Of a stretch of 64,000 nucleotides of DNA, positions 16,272 to 25,048 are shown piece by piece. Below the pieces are notes generated by a model, which saw nothing but the letters and a program-made list of their open reading frames with translations, was not told the origin of the DNA and did no database searches. A program made the position numbers and the translations under genes. Every line of letters starts with the position of its first letter. Positions within the stretch are counted from its first letter, which is position 1. Source of the DNA: Parvibaculum indicum (lineage in GTDB: Bacteria; Pseudomonadota; Alphaproteobacteria; Parvibaculales; Parvibaculaceae); contig NZ_JAASQO010000010.1 in assembly GCF_011762095.1 (NCBI RefSeq), forward strand, positions 79,501 to 143,500, read 5' to 3'.

Positions 16272-17600
16272 ATGAAACTCCAGCAAATCCCGCTCAAAGA
16301 ATTGAGCGTAAATAACGCAAACGACCGACATGGGGAGCTGCTTGACGAAGACAAAGCCATTGAGTGGCTGCTTTCGAAACACGCAGCCCAAATGCGGAAA
16401 CTTACGGCGGACATCGTGAAAGAGAGTACTATTTACGAACTTCCACTAGTCCACAAACACGGCGCAGGCTTCACTGTCTACGACGGAAACCGGCGTATCA
16501 CCTGCCTAAAACTACTCGCTGATCCGCAAAAATCTCCGACCACGGACTGGGCAACTTTCTTCACAAACGAACGACTGAAATGGGATGGCTCCTTCCCCAA
16601 CAGCATCGGCTGCCAAGTGGAGACGGATCTCGAGCGTATAGATGAAATCCTGTATCGAAGGCACACCGGCTCTCAAGGTGGAGTCGGACAAACTCAGTGG
16701 AACCCTGAAGCAAAATCAAATTTCGAGCGCCGAACAGGAAAACACGCCCGAATAAATCTTGCTGAGGAAGTTGAGACACTGCTGCACACCAAAGGAGCCC
16801 TTGCGGAGAAAGCGAGGATTCCACGTTCAAACTTCAATAGGTTGTTCTCCTCTGAGACATTCCGCAATCGAGTAGGAGTATCGGTAAGGGGCAACAAGCT
16901 AAAGATTACGCACGACGAAGCTAAAGTTATCTCAGCGCTATCACGCGTCGTACAGGATATGACGCGCAAGGGCGACGAGAGACTTACTCTAGAGAAAATT
17001 TGGAGTAACGCTGGAAAACGTACCTACCTCGACGACCTTGAGCGAGAAGGCATGCTCCCTTCTGCACACGACGCTCGTCCTGCGGAACCAATAAAAGTAG
17101 AGAAAGCCCGAGAGCCCAACAAAGCGACTCAAGATAGGCCTGCCACCCCCGCCGAACGAAAACACTTAATTAGAAATATCGATTACGGCGTTGAAGCGAC
17201 ACCTGAAATTCAGCGCGCGCTCGATATCTGGAACGAGCTTCAGTTCGAATTACAGTTTGGTCGGCATGATAATGCCATCGCAGTACTATTTCGGCTGCTT
17301 CTCGAGTTTTCTATCGAACATTACATCAAGGCTGCAACGTTAAGCACCGTGTTCCCGAACGATAAACTTAAGAAAAAATTTCAAAAAGTATTGGACGACC
17401 TAGAAAAAAAGGGTGATCTAGATTTCTCGGAGAAGAAAAATCTCGAAAAATTCACGCAAAGCGATCCAATCATATCTTCAACAACTTTAAATACTTACGT
17501 GCATGATCCGAACTTCTTTCCATCTGATCAACACTTGAAATCAATGTGGGATACGCTTTCCAAGTTCATTGTGATTTGTCTAAACGCAGCCAAGCCGTGA
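16272..17600 (+). CDS. ParB-like N-terminal domain protein with helical C-terminal domain, accessory
   Basis: 442 aa. The N-terminal ~90 residues read like a ParB/Srx fold: LQQIPLKELSVNN, then VYDGNRRITCLKLL (residues 69-82), whose DGNRR matches the GxRR nucleotide-binding box. The middle is basic and variable. The C-terminal ~140 residues are helical and end in LNTYVHDPNFFPSDQHLKSM and MWDTLSKFI, a pattern I associate with HEPN-like or related domains of mobile defence proteins. DNA is much more AT-rich than neighbours, so it was probably acquired. Start 16272 has GGGGAGG 6 bases upstream. Function not known; nuclease, CTPase or abortive-infection roles are all possible. Confidence 0.7.
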   Translation: MKLQQIPLKELSVNNANDRHGELLDEDKAIEWLLSKHAAQMRKLTADIVKESTIYELPLVHKHGAGFTVYDGNRRITCLKLLADPQKSPTTDWATFFTNERLKWDGSFPNSIGCQVETDLERIDEILYRRHTGSQGGVGQTQWNPEAKSNFERRTGKHARINLAEEVETLLHTKGALAEKARIPRSNFNRLFSSETFRNRVGVSVRGNKLKITHDEAKVISALSRVVQDMTRKGDERLTLEKIWSNAGKRTYLDDLEREGMLPSAHDARPAEPIKVEKAREPNKATQDRPATPAERKHLIRNIDYGVEATPEIQRALDIWNELQFELQFGRHDNAIAVLFRLLLEFSIEHYIKAATLSTVFPNDKLKKKFQKVLDDLEKKGDLDFSEKKNLEKFTQSDPIISSTTLNTYVHDPNFFPSDQHLKSMWDTLSKFIVICLNAAKP

Positions 17601-17683
17601 CCCCACCCCTCGACAAAGCCCTTCCCCTGCGGCATATTCCGGCCCGCCCGATCTACTTACAAATTTGAAAACAGAGGTGACGC

Positions 17684-19540
17684 ATGCCCGGCTACAAGGC
17701 ACCGGTCGAGGATTTCCTGTTCCTGTTCCATGAGCTGCTCGAAATCGACAAGCGCGACGATCTGCCGGGCTTTGCCGAGCTGACGCCCGACATGACGGGC
17801 GCGATCCTGGAAGGCGGCGCGAAGTTCTGCGAGGACGTGCTGCAGCCGCTGAACCAGGTCGGCGACGAGCATGGCTGCGTGCTGGAAAACGGCGTCGTGC
17901 GCACGCCCCCCGGCTTTAAAGAGGCGTTCCAGGCCTATGCCGAAGGCGGCTGGAACCGGCTGGGCGCGCCGGAGGACGCGGGCGGCGCAGGCCTGCCCTC
18001 CATCGTCACCTTCGCCTTTACCGAAATGGGCATGTCCGCCAATCAGGCCTTTGCGATGTATCCGGGGCTCACGAGCGCGGCCTATTCCGCGCTCTGGGCG
18101 ACGGGCGAACCCTGGATGAAAGAACATGTCGCCAAGCGCATGATCGCGGGCGACTGGGCGGGCACCATGTGCCTCACCGAGCCGCATTGCGGCACCGACC
18201 TGAAGCTGATGAAGACCAAGGCGGTGGAGCAGGAAGACGGCACCTATCGCCTGTCGGGCACGAAGATCTTCATCTCCGGCGGCGACCACGACATGACCGA
18301 GAACATCATCCATATGGTGATCGCGAAGATCCCGGATGAGAACGGCAAGCTGGCCGACGACCTTTCCACCGTGAATTTCTTCATGGTGCCCAAGGTGATG
18401 GTCGACCAGGAAACCGGCGAGCTGAAAGACCGCAACGGCGTGACCGTCGGCTCCATCGAAAAGAAGATGGGCATCAAGGGCAATGCGACCTGCGTGCTGA
18501 ACTTCGACGACGCGGTGGCCTATCGCCTCGGCGCGCCGAAGAAGAAGGATGAGAAGCCCGCCGAAGGCGGCGAGAAGAAGAAGTCGAAATCGGCAGGCAT
18601 GGCCGGCATGTTCGGCATGATGAACGGCGCGCGCATGGGCGTCGGCATTCAGGGCATCGCCATCGGCGAGGTCGCCTATCAGAACGGCGTCGCCTATGCC
18701 AATGAGCGCCTGGCGGGCCGCGCGCTGACGGGCGCGGAAAACCCGGACGGCCCGGCCGACCCCATTATGGTGTACCCGGATGTACGCCGCCTGCTGATGG
18801 GCTCGCGCAGCTTCGTGGAAGGCGCCCGCGCGCTCGCCATGTATGTCTCCATGCTGTTCTCCGCGCAGGTGTTTGCGAAGGACGAGAAGGAGCGCGAAGA
18901 GGCCGCCGATATGGCGCAGCTGATGACGCCGATCATCAAGGCCTATTTTACGGACAAGGGCTTCCAGGCCGCGAATGACTCGATGCAGGTCTATGGCGGG
19001 CACGGCTATGTGCGCGACCACGGCATGGAGCAGTTCGTGCGCGATGCGCGCATCAACCAGGTCTATGAAGGCGCCAACGGCATTCAGGCGCTGGACCTTG
19101 TCGCGCGCAAGATGAGCGCCAAGGGCGGCCGCGCCACCATGACCTATTTCGGCAAGGTGGAAGGCTTCATCAAGGCGAATGAGGGCGACGAAAAGATGAA
19201 GCCCTTCATCGAGCCGCTGAAGGCGGGCTATGCGCGCCTCGGCGAGGCGGCAGGCTGGCTGATGGAAAACGCGCCGAAGAACTACAACCACGCGGGCGCG
19301 GCGAGCTACGACATCCTGAACCTCTTCGGCACGGTGACGCTCGGGTGGATGTGGGCGCAGATGGCGAAGGTCGCGCTCGAAAAGCTCGAGGCGGGCACCG
19401 GCAATCCGGACTTCTACAAGCGCAAGCTGACGCTGGCGCGCTACTGGATGGAACGCGAAATCCCGATGACGGCAAGCTATCTGGAACGCGCCAAGCAGGG
19501 CGCCGACGGGCTGATGGCGCTGGACGCCGAAGCGTTCTGA
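17684..19540 (+). CDS. Acyl-CoA dehydrogenase with C-terminal domain (DmdC-like class)
   Basis: 618 aa, the length of the large ACAD class. MCLTEPHCGTDL and GTKIFISGGDHD are the FAD and substrate-side signatures; VYEGANGIQALDL carries the catalytic glutamate near residue 465, followed by the extra C-terminal helical domain. It oxidises an acyl-CoA to the enoyl-CoA, passing electrons to ETF. Residues ~286-306 hold an unusual Lys-rich insertion (GAPKKKDEKPAEGGEKKK) just before FGMMNGARMGVG, where relatives have a short loop. AGAGGTGACGC precedes the ATG. A strong terminator follows, so it is monocistronic. Confidence 0.93.
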   Translation: MPGYKAPVEDFLFLFHELLEIDKRDDLPGFAELTPDMTGAILEGGAKFCEDVLQPLNQVGDEHGCVLENGVVRTPPGFKEAFQAYAEGGWNRLGAPEDAGGAGLPSIVTFAFTEMGMSANQAFAMYPGLTSAAYSALWATGEPWMKEHVAKRMIAGDWAGTMCLTEPHCGTDLKLMKTKAVEQEDGTYRLSGTKIFISGGDHDMTENIIHMVIAKIPDENGKLADDLSTVNFFMVPKVMVDQETGELKDRNGVTVGSIEKKMGIKGNATCVLNFDDAVAYRLGAPKKKDEKPAEGGEKKKSKSAGMAGMFGMMNGARMGVGIQGIAIGEVAYQNGVAYANERLAGRALTGAENPDGPADPIMVYPDVRRLLMGSRSFVEGARALAMYVSMLFSAQVFAKDEKEREEAADMAQLMTPIIKAYFTDKGFQAANDSMQVYGGHGYVRDHGMEQFVRDARINQVYEGANGIQALDLVARKMSAKGGRATMTYFGKVEGFIKANEGDEKMKPFIEPLKAGYARLGEAAGWLMENAPKNYNHAGAASYDILNLFGTVTLGWMWAQMAKVALEKLEAGTGNPDFYKRKLTLARYWMEREIPMTASYLERAKQGADGLMALDAEAF

Positions 19541-19588
19541 TTGAGAGAGGGGCTCCCGCGCTTGTAAAAAGCCGGTGAGTGGGAAGGG

Positions 19589-19620
19589 GCGCAAGCGGCA
19601 ACGCTTGCGCCTCTTTTTTT
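19589..19620 (+). terminator. Rho-independent terminator after the acyl-CoA dehydrogenase
   Basis: Perfect 9-bp stem GCGCAAGCG (19589-19597), loop GCAA, CGCTTGCGC (19602-19610), then CTCTTTTTTT. Strong intrinsic terminator. Confidence 0.92.
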
Positions 19621-19650
19621 GTTTGGGGGAGGAAATTCTCTTGTTCAGGT

Positions 19651-19868
19651 GTCATCCCGGCCCTCCTTGCATGTAAAGGAGGCCGGGACCCAATCCACCT
19701 CTCGATAGAGAGCGAGTCAGAATGGACCCCGGATCAAGTCCGGGGTGACGATCCGAGAGTATTCGCCGAGCTCCATCTTCACCGTCATTCCGGGCTCGAC
19801 CCGGAATCCATACCCCGGCTGCGGCAAGTGGCCGATGCGAGTGGGTCCCGGCTTTCGCCGGGATGACA
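19651..19868. repeat. Cluster of four palindromic repeats (family A)
   Basis: Successive units GTCATCCCGG...CCGGGACC, GGACCCCGGATC...CCGGGGTGAC, GTCATTCCGGG...CCCGGAATCC and GTCCCGGCTTTCGCCGGGA fill the gap between the acyl-CoA dehydrogenase terminator and the SDR gene. The orientation alternates, as in BIME arrays. Confidence 0.8.
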
Positions 19869-19950
19869 CCCTGGGTGAACAATTGCCACCTTCCCTTGCG
19901 TCGGCTAGCTTTCCCGCCATCCAGAAACATCCAACGCAAGGGAAACGCCC

Positions 19951-20718
19951 ATGAAAAATCTGTTCAATGTCGAGGGCAAGGTGGTGCTCATCACCGGCGG
20001 CTCGCGCGGGATCGGCGAGATGATCGCGACCGGCTTCGTGGAAAACGGCGCGAAGGTCTATATCTCCGCGCGCAAGGCGGCGCCTTGCAACGAACTCGCC
20101 GAACGCCTGTCGGAAAAGGGCTTCTGCGTCTCGCTGCCCTGCGACCTCTCCACCACGGAAGGCGTGAACTGGATGGCGGAGGAACTCGCAAAGCGCGAGG
20201 AAAAGCTCGACGTGCTCATCAACAATGCGGGCGCGGCCTGGGGCGAGCCCATCGACGACTATTCCGAAAAGGGCTGGGACAAGGTCTTCAACATCAACCT
20301 CAAGGGCCCGTTCTTCCTGGTGCAGAAACTGCTGCCCATGCTGCGCAAGGCCGCGAGCGAGGGCGCGCCGGCGCGCATCGTCAACACCGCCTCCATCAAC
20401 GGCATCGAGCCGCCTGCGCTCGAAACCTATGCCTATTCCTCGTCCAAGGCGGGCATGATCATGCTGACGCGGCATCTGGCGAAACGCCTCGCGCCGGAAC
20501 ATATCCTGGTGAACTGCATCGCGCCCGGCCCCTTCCCCAGCCAGATGATGAAGGAAACGCTGGAGACGATGGGCGACGCGATCCGCGCCTCCAATCCGCT
20601 GGGGCGCATCGGCGAGCCGGAAGACATCGCGGGCGTCGCGATCTTCCTCTCCTCGCGCGCCAGCGGCTACACGACGGGCGCCTGCATCCCCTGCGACGGC
20701 GGCGCGGCGGAGGTTTAA
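19951..20718 (+). CDS. SDR-family oxidoreductase (Rhamnolipid/3-ketoacyl reductase-like)
   Basis: 255 aa classical short-chain dehydrogenase. TGGSRGIG binds NAD(P), NNAGAAWG is the structural NNAG motif, and NTASINGIEPP plus YAYSSSKAGM supply catalytic Ser, Tyr and Lys. The C-terminus ends GACIPCDGGAAEV. Sequence style fits reductases close to RhlG or FabG-like 3-ketoacyl reductases, but the substrate cannot be decided. Preceded by a repeat cluster and followed by a repeat and a terminator, so it stands alone. Confidence 0.9.
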   Translation: MKNLFNVEGKVVLITGGSRGIGEMIATGFVENGAKVYISARKAAPCNELAERLSEKGFCVSLPCDLSTTEGVNWMAEELAKREEKLDVLINNAGAAWGEPIDDYSEKGWDKVFNINLKGPFFLVQKLLPMLRKAASEGAPARIVNTASINGIEPPALETYAYSSSKAGMIMLTRHLAKRLAPEHILVNCIAPGPFPSQMMKETLETMGDAIRASNPLGRIGEPEDIAGVAIFLSSRASGYTTGACIPCDGGAAEV

Positions 20719-20742
20719 GGGTTCTCGCCAAGCAATAATGAC

Positions 20743-20827
20743 TGTCATCCCGGCCTTGTGCCGGGATCCAGGAGCGTCTTGCTCTGTGCTTGCAGCCCCT
20801 GGACCCCGGGACGAAGCCCGGGGTGAC
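20743..20827. repeat. Composite two-hairpin repeat (BIME-like, family A)
   Basis: About 85 bases: hairpin GTCATCCCGGCCTTGTGCCG... , a ~35-base spacer containing GTGCTTGCAGCCCCTGGA, then hairpin CCCCGGGACGAAGCCCGGGG. The whole unit, hairpins and spacer order, reappears in the opposite orientation at 48100-48183, so the composite moves or is copied as one unit. Confidence 0.8.
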
Positions 20828-20845
20828 AAGCCAAATGGAATACTC

Positions 20846-20876
20846 AAAGGGCGGCGCATGATGCGCCGCCCTTTTT
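20846..20876. terminator. Bidirectional terminator between SDR and DJ-1 genes
   Basis: AAAGGGCGGCGCA...TGCGCCGCCCTTTTT is a long near-perfect dyad with A-run on one side and T-run on the other. It lies between two convergent genes and should terminate both. Confidence 0.88.
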
Positions 20877-20886
20877 CATGTCCGCC

Positions 20887-21597
20887 TCACGCCGCCTTCC
20901 TGAGCGCGTGGAGGGCGGCGATCATGCCGTCGGCGACGGCCTGCGCCGAGGCCGGGTTCTGGCCGGTGACGAGACGCCCGTCCCGCACCACATGGCGCTC
21001 GAAAGGCGGCGAGCTTTCAAAGCGCGCGCCCAGCTCGCGCAGTTTCGATTCCAGCAGGAAGGGCACGGTTTTGTCCTTGCCGATCTTGCGCTCTTCCTCG
21101 TCGGTGAAGCTGTTGACGGCGCGGTCCTTCACCAGCGGCGTCCCGTCGGAGAGCTTCGCGCCGACAAGCCCCGCGGGGCCGTGACAGACCGCGCCGACCA
21201 CGCCGCCATTTTCATAGACGGCGGACACGAACTTCGCGAGCACGCTGTTTTCCGGAAAATCCCACATGGTGCCGTGCCCGCCGGGCAGATAGACGGCGTC
21301 GAAGCCCTCGGGCTCCAGCACGCCGAGCTCTGTGGACTTTTCGAGCGCGGCCAGCGCATCCTCGTCGGCGAGGAAGCGGCGCACGCTTTCCGGCTGGTCG
21401 TCGGGATTGTCGGCAAGGCTCGCCGGGTCGGCCGGCGGATTGCCGCCCTTCGGCGAGGCGAAGGTGACGTTGTAGCCGGCCTCTGCGAAGGCGAAATAGG
21501 GCGTGGCCAGTTCCTCGTAATGGAAGCCGGTCTTTTCGCCGGTATCGCCCATCCGGTCGTTCGAGGTGGCGATAATCGCAATATGGGGTTTCGACAT
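20887..21597 (-). CDS. DJ-1/PfpI family protein, Hsp31-like (type 1 glutamine amidotransferase fold)
   Basis: 236 aa. N-terminus MSKPHIAIIATSNDRMG, then GEKTGFHYEELATPYFAF with the conserved Glu, AVYLPGGHGTMWDF, and AVCHGPAGLV with the nucleophilic elbow Cys. This is the Hsp31/glyoxalase III branch: a stress chaperone or methylglyoxal-detoxifying hydratase. Start ATG 21597 has AGGAGG just upstream. Shares a bidirectional terminator with the SDR gene. Confidence 0.9.
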   Translation of the reverse strand: MSKPHIAIIATSNDRMGDTGEKTGFHYEELATPYFAFAEAGYNVTFASPKGGNPPADPASLADNPDDQPESVRRFLADEDALAALEKSTELGVLEPEGFDAVYLPGGHGTMWDFPENSVLAKFVSAVYENGGVVGAVCHGPAGLVGAKLSDGTPLVKDRAVNSFTDEEERKIGKDKTVPFLLESKLRELGARFESSPPFERHVVRDGRLVTGQNPASAQAVADGMIAALHALRKAA

Positions 21598-21676
21598 GGC
21601 ATCCTCCTTTGAGATTGCCCCCCCGCTCGCATCGTCCTGAGGGAGACATAGGAAGAAGCGGCGCGGTGTTGAACCC

Positions 21677-22654
21677 CTAAAGCCCGAGCCAGCGGCGTAA
21701 GCGCGAGGCGGCTTCCTCCATTTCCCCGATTATGGATACGGGCTTTTGCCGGGCGGCGGGCCGCGGGGCGCGCGCGGCGGCGGACAGGATCGCCTCGGCG
21801 AAAATGTCGGCGAGCGCGGGCGGCACGTCATGCCCCATGCCGGGAATGCTACGAAACTCCGCCCCCGGAATATTCTCCGCCACGTCGCGCCCCGCCGCGA
21901 GCGGCACCAGCGGGTCGTCCTCGCCATGCATGACGACCGTCGGCGCCACGATCCGGCGCAGGGCAGCGCGGCGGTCTCCCGAGGCGACCGAAGCCATGAA
22001 CTGCCGCATCACGGCGCGCGCATCGTAACCGCGCGCGACACCGGCGCGAACCTGCGCGCGCAGGGCCTCGTCATCCTGGCGGTAGCCGGGCGAGGCGAGC
22101 AGCCTTTGCAGCCAGACGCCATGCTCCACGATCGCCTGATCGCCGATGGCGCTTGCGGGCACGGGATTGGTGAGCGCGGACAGCACATCGGGCTTGCCCG
22201 GCGGCAGGCGCGGATTGCCGGAGGTGGACATGATGGCGGTGAGCGAAAGCACGCGGGCGGGATATTGCGCGGCGACGGCCTGCGCGATCATGCCGCCGAG
22301 CGACACGCCCGCGACATGCGCCTTGTCGAGCCCCAGCGCATCCATCAGCCCCACCGTGTCCGCCGCCATATCGTCCAGCGTATAGGGCGTGAAGCTTGGC
22401 CGGCCGGACAGCATCTGCCCCCAGAGCCCGGCGACGTCCGGCAGGCGGAAACTGTCGAACTTGGTGGAAAGCCCCGCATCGCGATTGTCGAAGCGGATGA
22501 CGCGGTAGCCCGCCCCGGTGAGCCGGTCGATCAGCCGCTCCGGCCAGTCGATGAGCTGCCCGCCAAGCCCCATGATGAGGATGATCGCCTCGCGCCGCGG
22601 ATCGCCATGGGTCTCGTAGTAAAGCTGGAGACCGTGAACCTCGGCATGCGGCAT
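21677..22654 (-). CDS. Alpha/beta hydrolase (copy 1 of 3)
   Basis: 325 aa. ILIMGLGGQLIDWP forms the oxyanion region, RFDNRDAGLST follows, and AGVSLGG holds the nucleophile Ser118; VMHGEDDPLVPL gives the acid and GMGHDVPP the His. It has an extra ~40-residue C-terminal tail. Two close relatives lie directly upstream at 22977 and 23906 on the same strand; all three share the NRD-G and GMGHD patterns. Likely esterase or dehalogenase-type enzymes; substrate unknown. Confidence 0.88.
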   Translation of the reverse strand: MPHAEVHGLQLYYETHGDPRREAIILIMGLGGQLIDWPERLIDRLTGAGYRVIRFDNRDAGLSTKFDSFRLPDVAGLWGQMLSGRPSFTPYTLDDMAADTVGLMDALGLDKAHVAGVSLGGMIAQAVAAQYPARVLSLTAIMSTSGNPRLPPGKPDVLSALTNPVPASAIGDQAIVEHGVWLQRLLASPGYRQDDEALRAQVRAGVARGYDARAVMRQFMASVASGDRRAALRRIVAPTVVMHGEDDPLVPLAAGRDVAENIPGAEFRSIPGMGHDVPPALADIFAEAILSAAARAPRPAARQKPVSIIGEMEEAASRLRRWLGL

Positions 22655-22755
22655 GAGACACTCTTGCGGAAGGAGACGCGGGGACCGGCCGTCATCCTAG
22701 CAGCCGCGATGCGACAGGCCCATGAAGAAAGGGTGGGGCACAACGAACAACAGGT

Positions 22756-22958
22756 GTCATCCCGGCGAAAGCCGGGACCCACTCGCTTGTGCCGCTTGCC
22801 GCAACGCCGATGGATCCCGGGAATAAATCCCGGGATGACAGCATGTGTTGGGGGGAAGATACCAAAATCCGGTGTCGTCCCGGCACTTGTTGCCGGGACC
22901 CACTCGCAGCCATCCTTTGCCGAATGGCTAATGGGTCCCGGCTTTCGCCGGGATGACA
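22756..22958. repeat. Array of family A palindromic repeats between hydrolase copies
   Basis: Four hairpins: CCCGGCGAAAGCCGGG (from ~22760), TCCCGGGAATAAATCCCGGGA (22818 region), GTCCCGGCACTTGTTGCCG..., and GTCCCGGCTTTCGCCGGGA. They are bounded by GTCAT and ATGAC. Spacers differ in sequence and length. The first and last units are inverted copies of each other. Confidence 0.82.
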
Positions 22959-22976
22959 CTCGTTTTTCAAATCCGC

Positions 22977-23900
22977 TCAGTCCGCCGCGCGCGCGCCCGC
23001 CGTCGCGGCCCTGGCGTGGTCGGCGATCAGCCGCACATAGGTCTCGCAGAGCGGCACGGGAAGGTCGTGGCCCATGCCCTCGATGAGTTCGAGCTTCGCG
23101 CCCGGCACGGATTTCGCCGTGTCGATACCGCCTTCGACCGGCACCAGCGGGTCCGCCTGGCCGTGAATGACGAGGAAGGGCACGCGCACATGGGCAAGCT
23201 CTTCCACGCGGCTGCCGTCGCCGACGATCGCCGCATACTGCCGGGCCGCGCCTTCCGGATAATACATATGGTCGTATTCCGCGGCGACCAGCGCGCGCAG
23301 CGCTTCATCCGTCTTGCGATAGGCCGGGCTTTCGTAAACGCGGCGGCCCTTCATGCGATGCGCGATGACGACCTCGCGCTCGTCCGAAGCAGGCTGCTCG
23401 CGCAGCGCCTCCATCGCGGCCTCGCTGGCCTGAGGCAGGTTCGGATTGCCCGTGGTGGACATGATGGAGGTGACGGAGAGCAGACGCTCCGGATGATGGA
23501 TCGCCATGCGCTGCACGATCATGCCGCCCATGGAAATGCCCATCACATGGGCCTTGTCGATGCCCAGCGCATCGAGCACGCCGATCCCGTCCGCCGCCAT
23601 ATCGGCGAGCGTATAGGGCATGTCGGGCTTTTCGCCCGCGCGGACGGCCTTCGCCACGGCGGCGATATCGGGAATGCCGGAAAACTTCTGCGTGTGGCCG
23701 ACATCGCGATTGTCATAACGGATGACGCGGAAGCCCTCCGCCCGCAGGCCCTCCATCAGCTCTTTCGGCCAGCTCATCATGGTGGAGGTGTAACCGTTGA
23801 CGAAGAGAATGGCGGGCGCGCCCTCCGGGGCCCCTCCTTTCGCTTCCATGTCTTCGATATTGATCTCGATGCCGTTGGCCTTCACTTTCCGCATGGTCAT
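22977..23900 (-). CDS. Alpha/beta hydrolase (copy 2 of 3)
   Basis: 307 aa from ATG 23900. FVNGYTSTMMSWPKEL, RYDNRDVGHTQKF, MGISMGGMIVQ (nucleophile Ser), VIHGQADPLVPVEGG and EGMGHDLPV are the family signatures. The frame extends further upstream but that part overlaps copy 3, whose stop is only five bases before this ATG, so the two are cotranscribed. Paralogous to copies 1 and 3. Confidence 0.9.
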   Translation of the reverse strand: MTMRKVKANGIEINIEDMEAKGGAPEGAPAILFVNGYTSTMMSWPKELMEGLRAEGFRVIRYDNRDVGHTQKFSGIPDIAAVAKAVRAGEKPDMPYTLADMAADGIGVLDALGIDKAHVMGISMGGMIVQRMAIHHPERLLSVTSIMSTTGNPNLPQASEAAMEALREQPASDEREVVIAHRMKGRRVYESPAYRKTDEALRALVAAEYDHMYYPEGAARQYAAIVGDGSRVEELAHVRVPFLVIHGQADPLVPVEGGIDTAKSVPGAKLELIEGMGHDLPVPLCETYVRLIADHARAATAGARAAD

Positions 23901-23905
23901 GCGCG

Positions 23906-24814
23906 TCACTCCGCCGCTTGCGAGGCGGAAGCGCGCGAGGCGGCCGCCGCGATGGCGTCGGCGAACACATCGACCAGCGCCACGGGGAAGTCGTGCCCCA
24001 TGCCGGGGACGATCCGAAGCTCTGCCCCCGGAATATTCGCCGCCGTATCCTTGCCGCCCGCGACGGGCACCAGCGGATCCGCCTCGCCATGCAGCACGAC
24101 GGTGGGCACGTTGAGCTTCTTGAGCTTTTCGCGCCGGTCGCCATTCGACACGATGGCCGCCATCTGGCGGACCGTGCCTTGCGGGTAATAGCTGCGCTTC
24201 GTGTCGCGCTCCACCCATTCGCGCAGCTGCGCCTCCGGCGTGCGGTAGCCGGGGCTGCCGATGACGTTCCAGGTGTTCATGCCGCGCGCGATGATGGCTT
24301 CATGGTCGCTCGGGTCCGGCGCGGGCGCCATCAGCGCGCCCATCGCCTCGTCGCTCCCCTGCGGCACGTCCGGATTGCCGGTATTCGACATGATGGAGGT
24401 GACGGAGAGAACCTTTTCAGGATGGTTCGCCGCCATGAGCTGCACGATCATGCCACCCATGGACGCGCCCGCGATATGCGCCTTCTCGATGCCCAGCGCA
24501 TCGAGCAGCGCCATGCCGTCCGCGGCCATGTCGTCCAGCGAATAGGGCGCCTCCACCGCGCCGCCCGTGGCGAGCGCGATGAAGATCTTCTCCATGTCGG
24601 GAATGCCCGCCGCCTCGAATTTGGTGGAAAGGCCCACATCGCGATTGTCGTAACGCACGACGTGATAGCCGCGCTTCACCAGCTCCTCGCAAAGCTCCGT
24701 GTTCCACATGGTAAGCTGCGCCCCGAGCCCCATGACGAGCAGGATGGTCGGATTGTCCTTCGCGCCGAAGGTCTCGTATTCGATGGTAATGCCGTTGGCC
24801 TGAACCTGCGCCAT
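23906..24814 (-). CDS. Alpha/beta hydrolase (copy 3 of 3)
   Basis: 302 aa. LLVMGLGAQLTMWNTEL, RYDNRDVGLSTKF, IAGASMGGMIVQLMA (nucleophile Ser), VLHGEADPLVPVAGG and PGMGHDFPV match the other two copies closely. First gene of the pair with copy 2; GGGGAGGAGACGCC before the ATG is a strong ribosome site. The three genes probably arose by tandem duplication and may act on related ester substrates. Confidence 0.9.
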   Translation of the reverse strand: MAQVQANGITIEYETFGAKDNPTILLVMGLGAQLTMWNTELCEELVKRGYHVVRYDNRDVGLSTKFEAAGIPDMEKIFIALATGGAVEAPYSLDDMAADGMALLDALGIEKAHIAGASMGGMIVQLMAANHPEKVLSVTSIMSNTGNPDVPQGSDEAMGALMAPAPDPSDHEAIIARGMNTWNVIGSPGYRTPEAQLREWVERDTKRSYYPQGTVRQMAAIVSNGDRREKLKKLNVPTVVLHGEADPLVPVAGGKDTAANIPGAELRIVPGMGHDFPVALVDVFADAIAAAASRASASQAAE

Positions 24815-24939
24815 GGCGTCTCCTCCCCTGATGTTGTTGCCGTTGTTTATGGCTTTAATGGGAGCTTAGCAGGGGATTTGTGGGGGTCTACCCCTCAGGG
24901 GGTGGCGGCGAGTTGCAGGCATTTGCTCCACCCGTTGAT

Positions 24940-24964
24940 GTCATCCCGGCGAAAGCCGGGATCC
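24940..24964 (+). repeat. 25-nt family A repeat, left boundary of the TIR cassette
   Basis: Core CCCGGCGAAAGCCGGG with GTCAT before and ATCC after. An exact reverse complement of all 25 bases lies at 26975-26999, just beyond the second gene of the TIR cassette. Confidence 0.85.
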
Positions 24965-25048
24965 GCCCAAGATATCACTTATCGAAAAACAATATTCGAG
25001 AATCGGCGTAGTATAACAATCTGTTCCAATTGAGCGGGGCCAATAGAA

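Noticed and set aside
17657-19594. 645-codon minus-strand frame antisense to the acyl-CoA dehydrogenase
   Set aside because: High-GC shadow; the sense protein has complete catalytic motifs and this one has none.
22756-22958. CRISPR-like array of hairpins
   Set aside because: Units differ in sequence and orientation, spacers are irregular and no cas gene is near; they are REP-type repeats.
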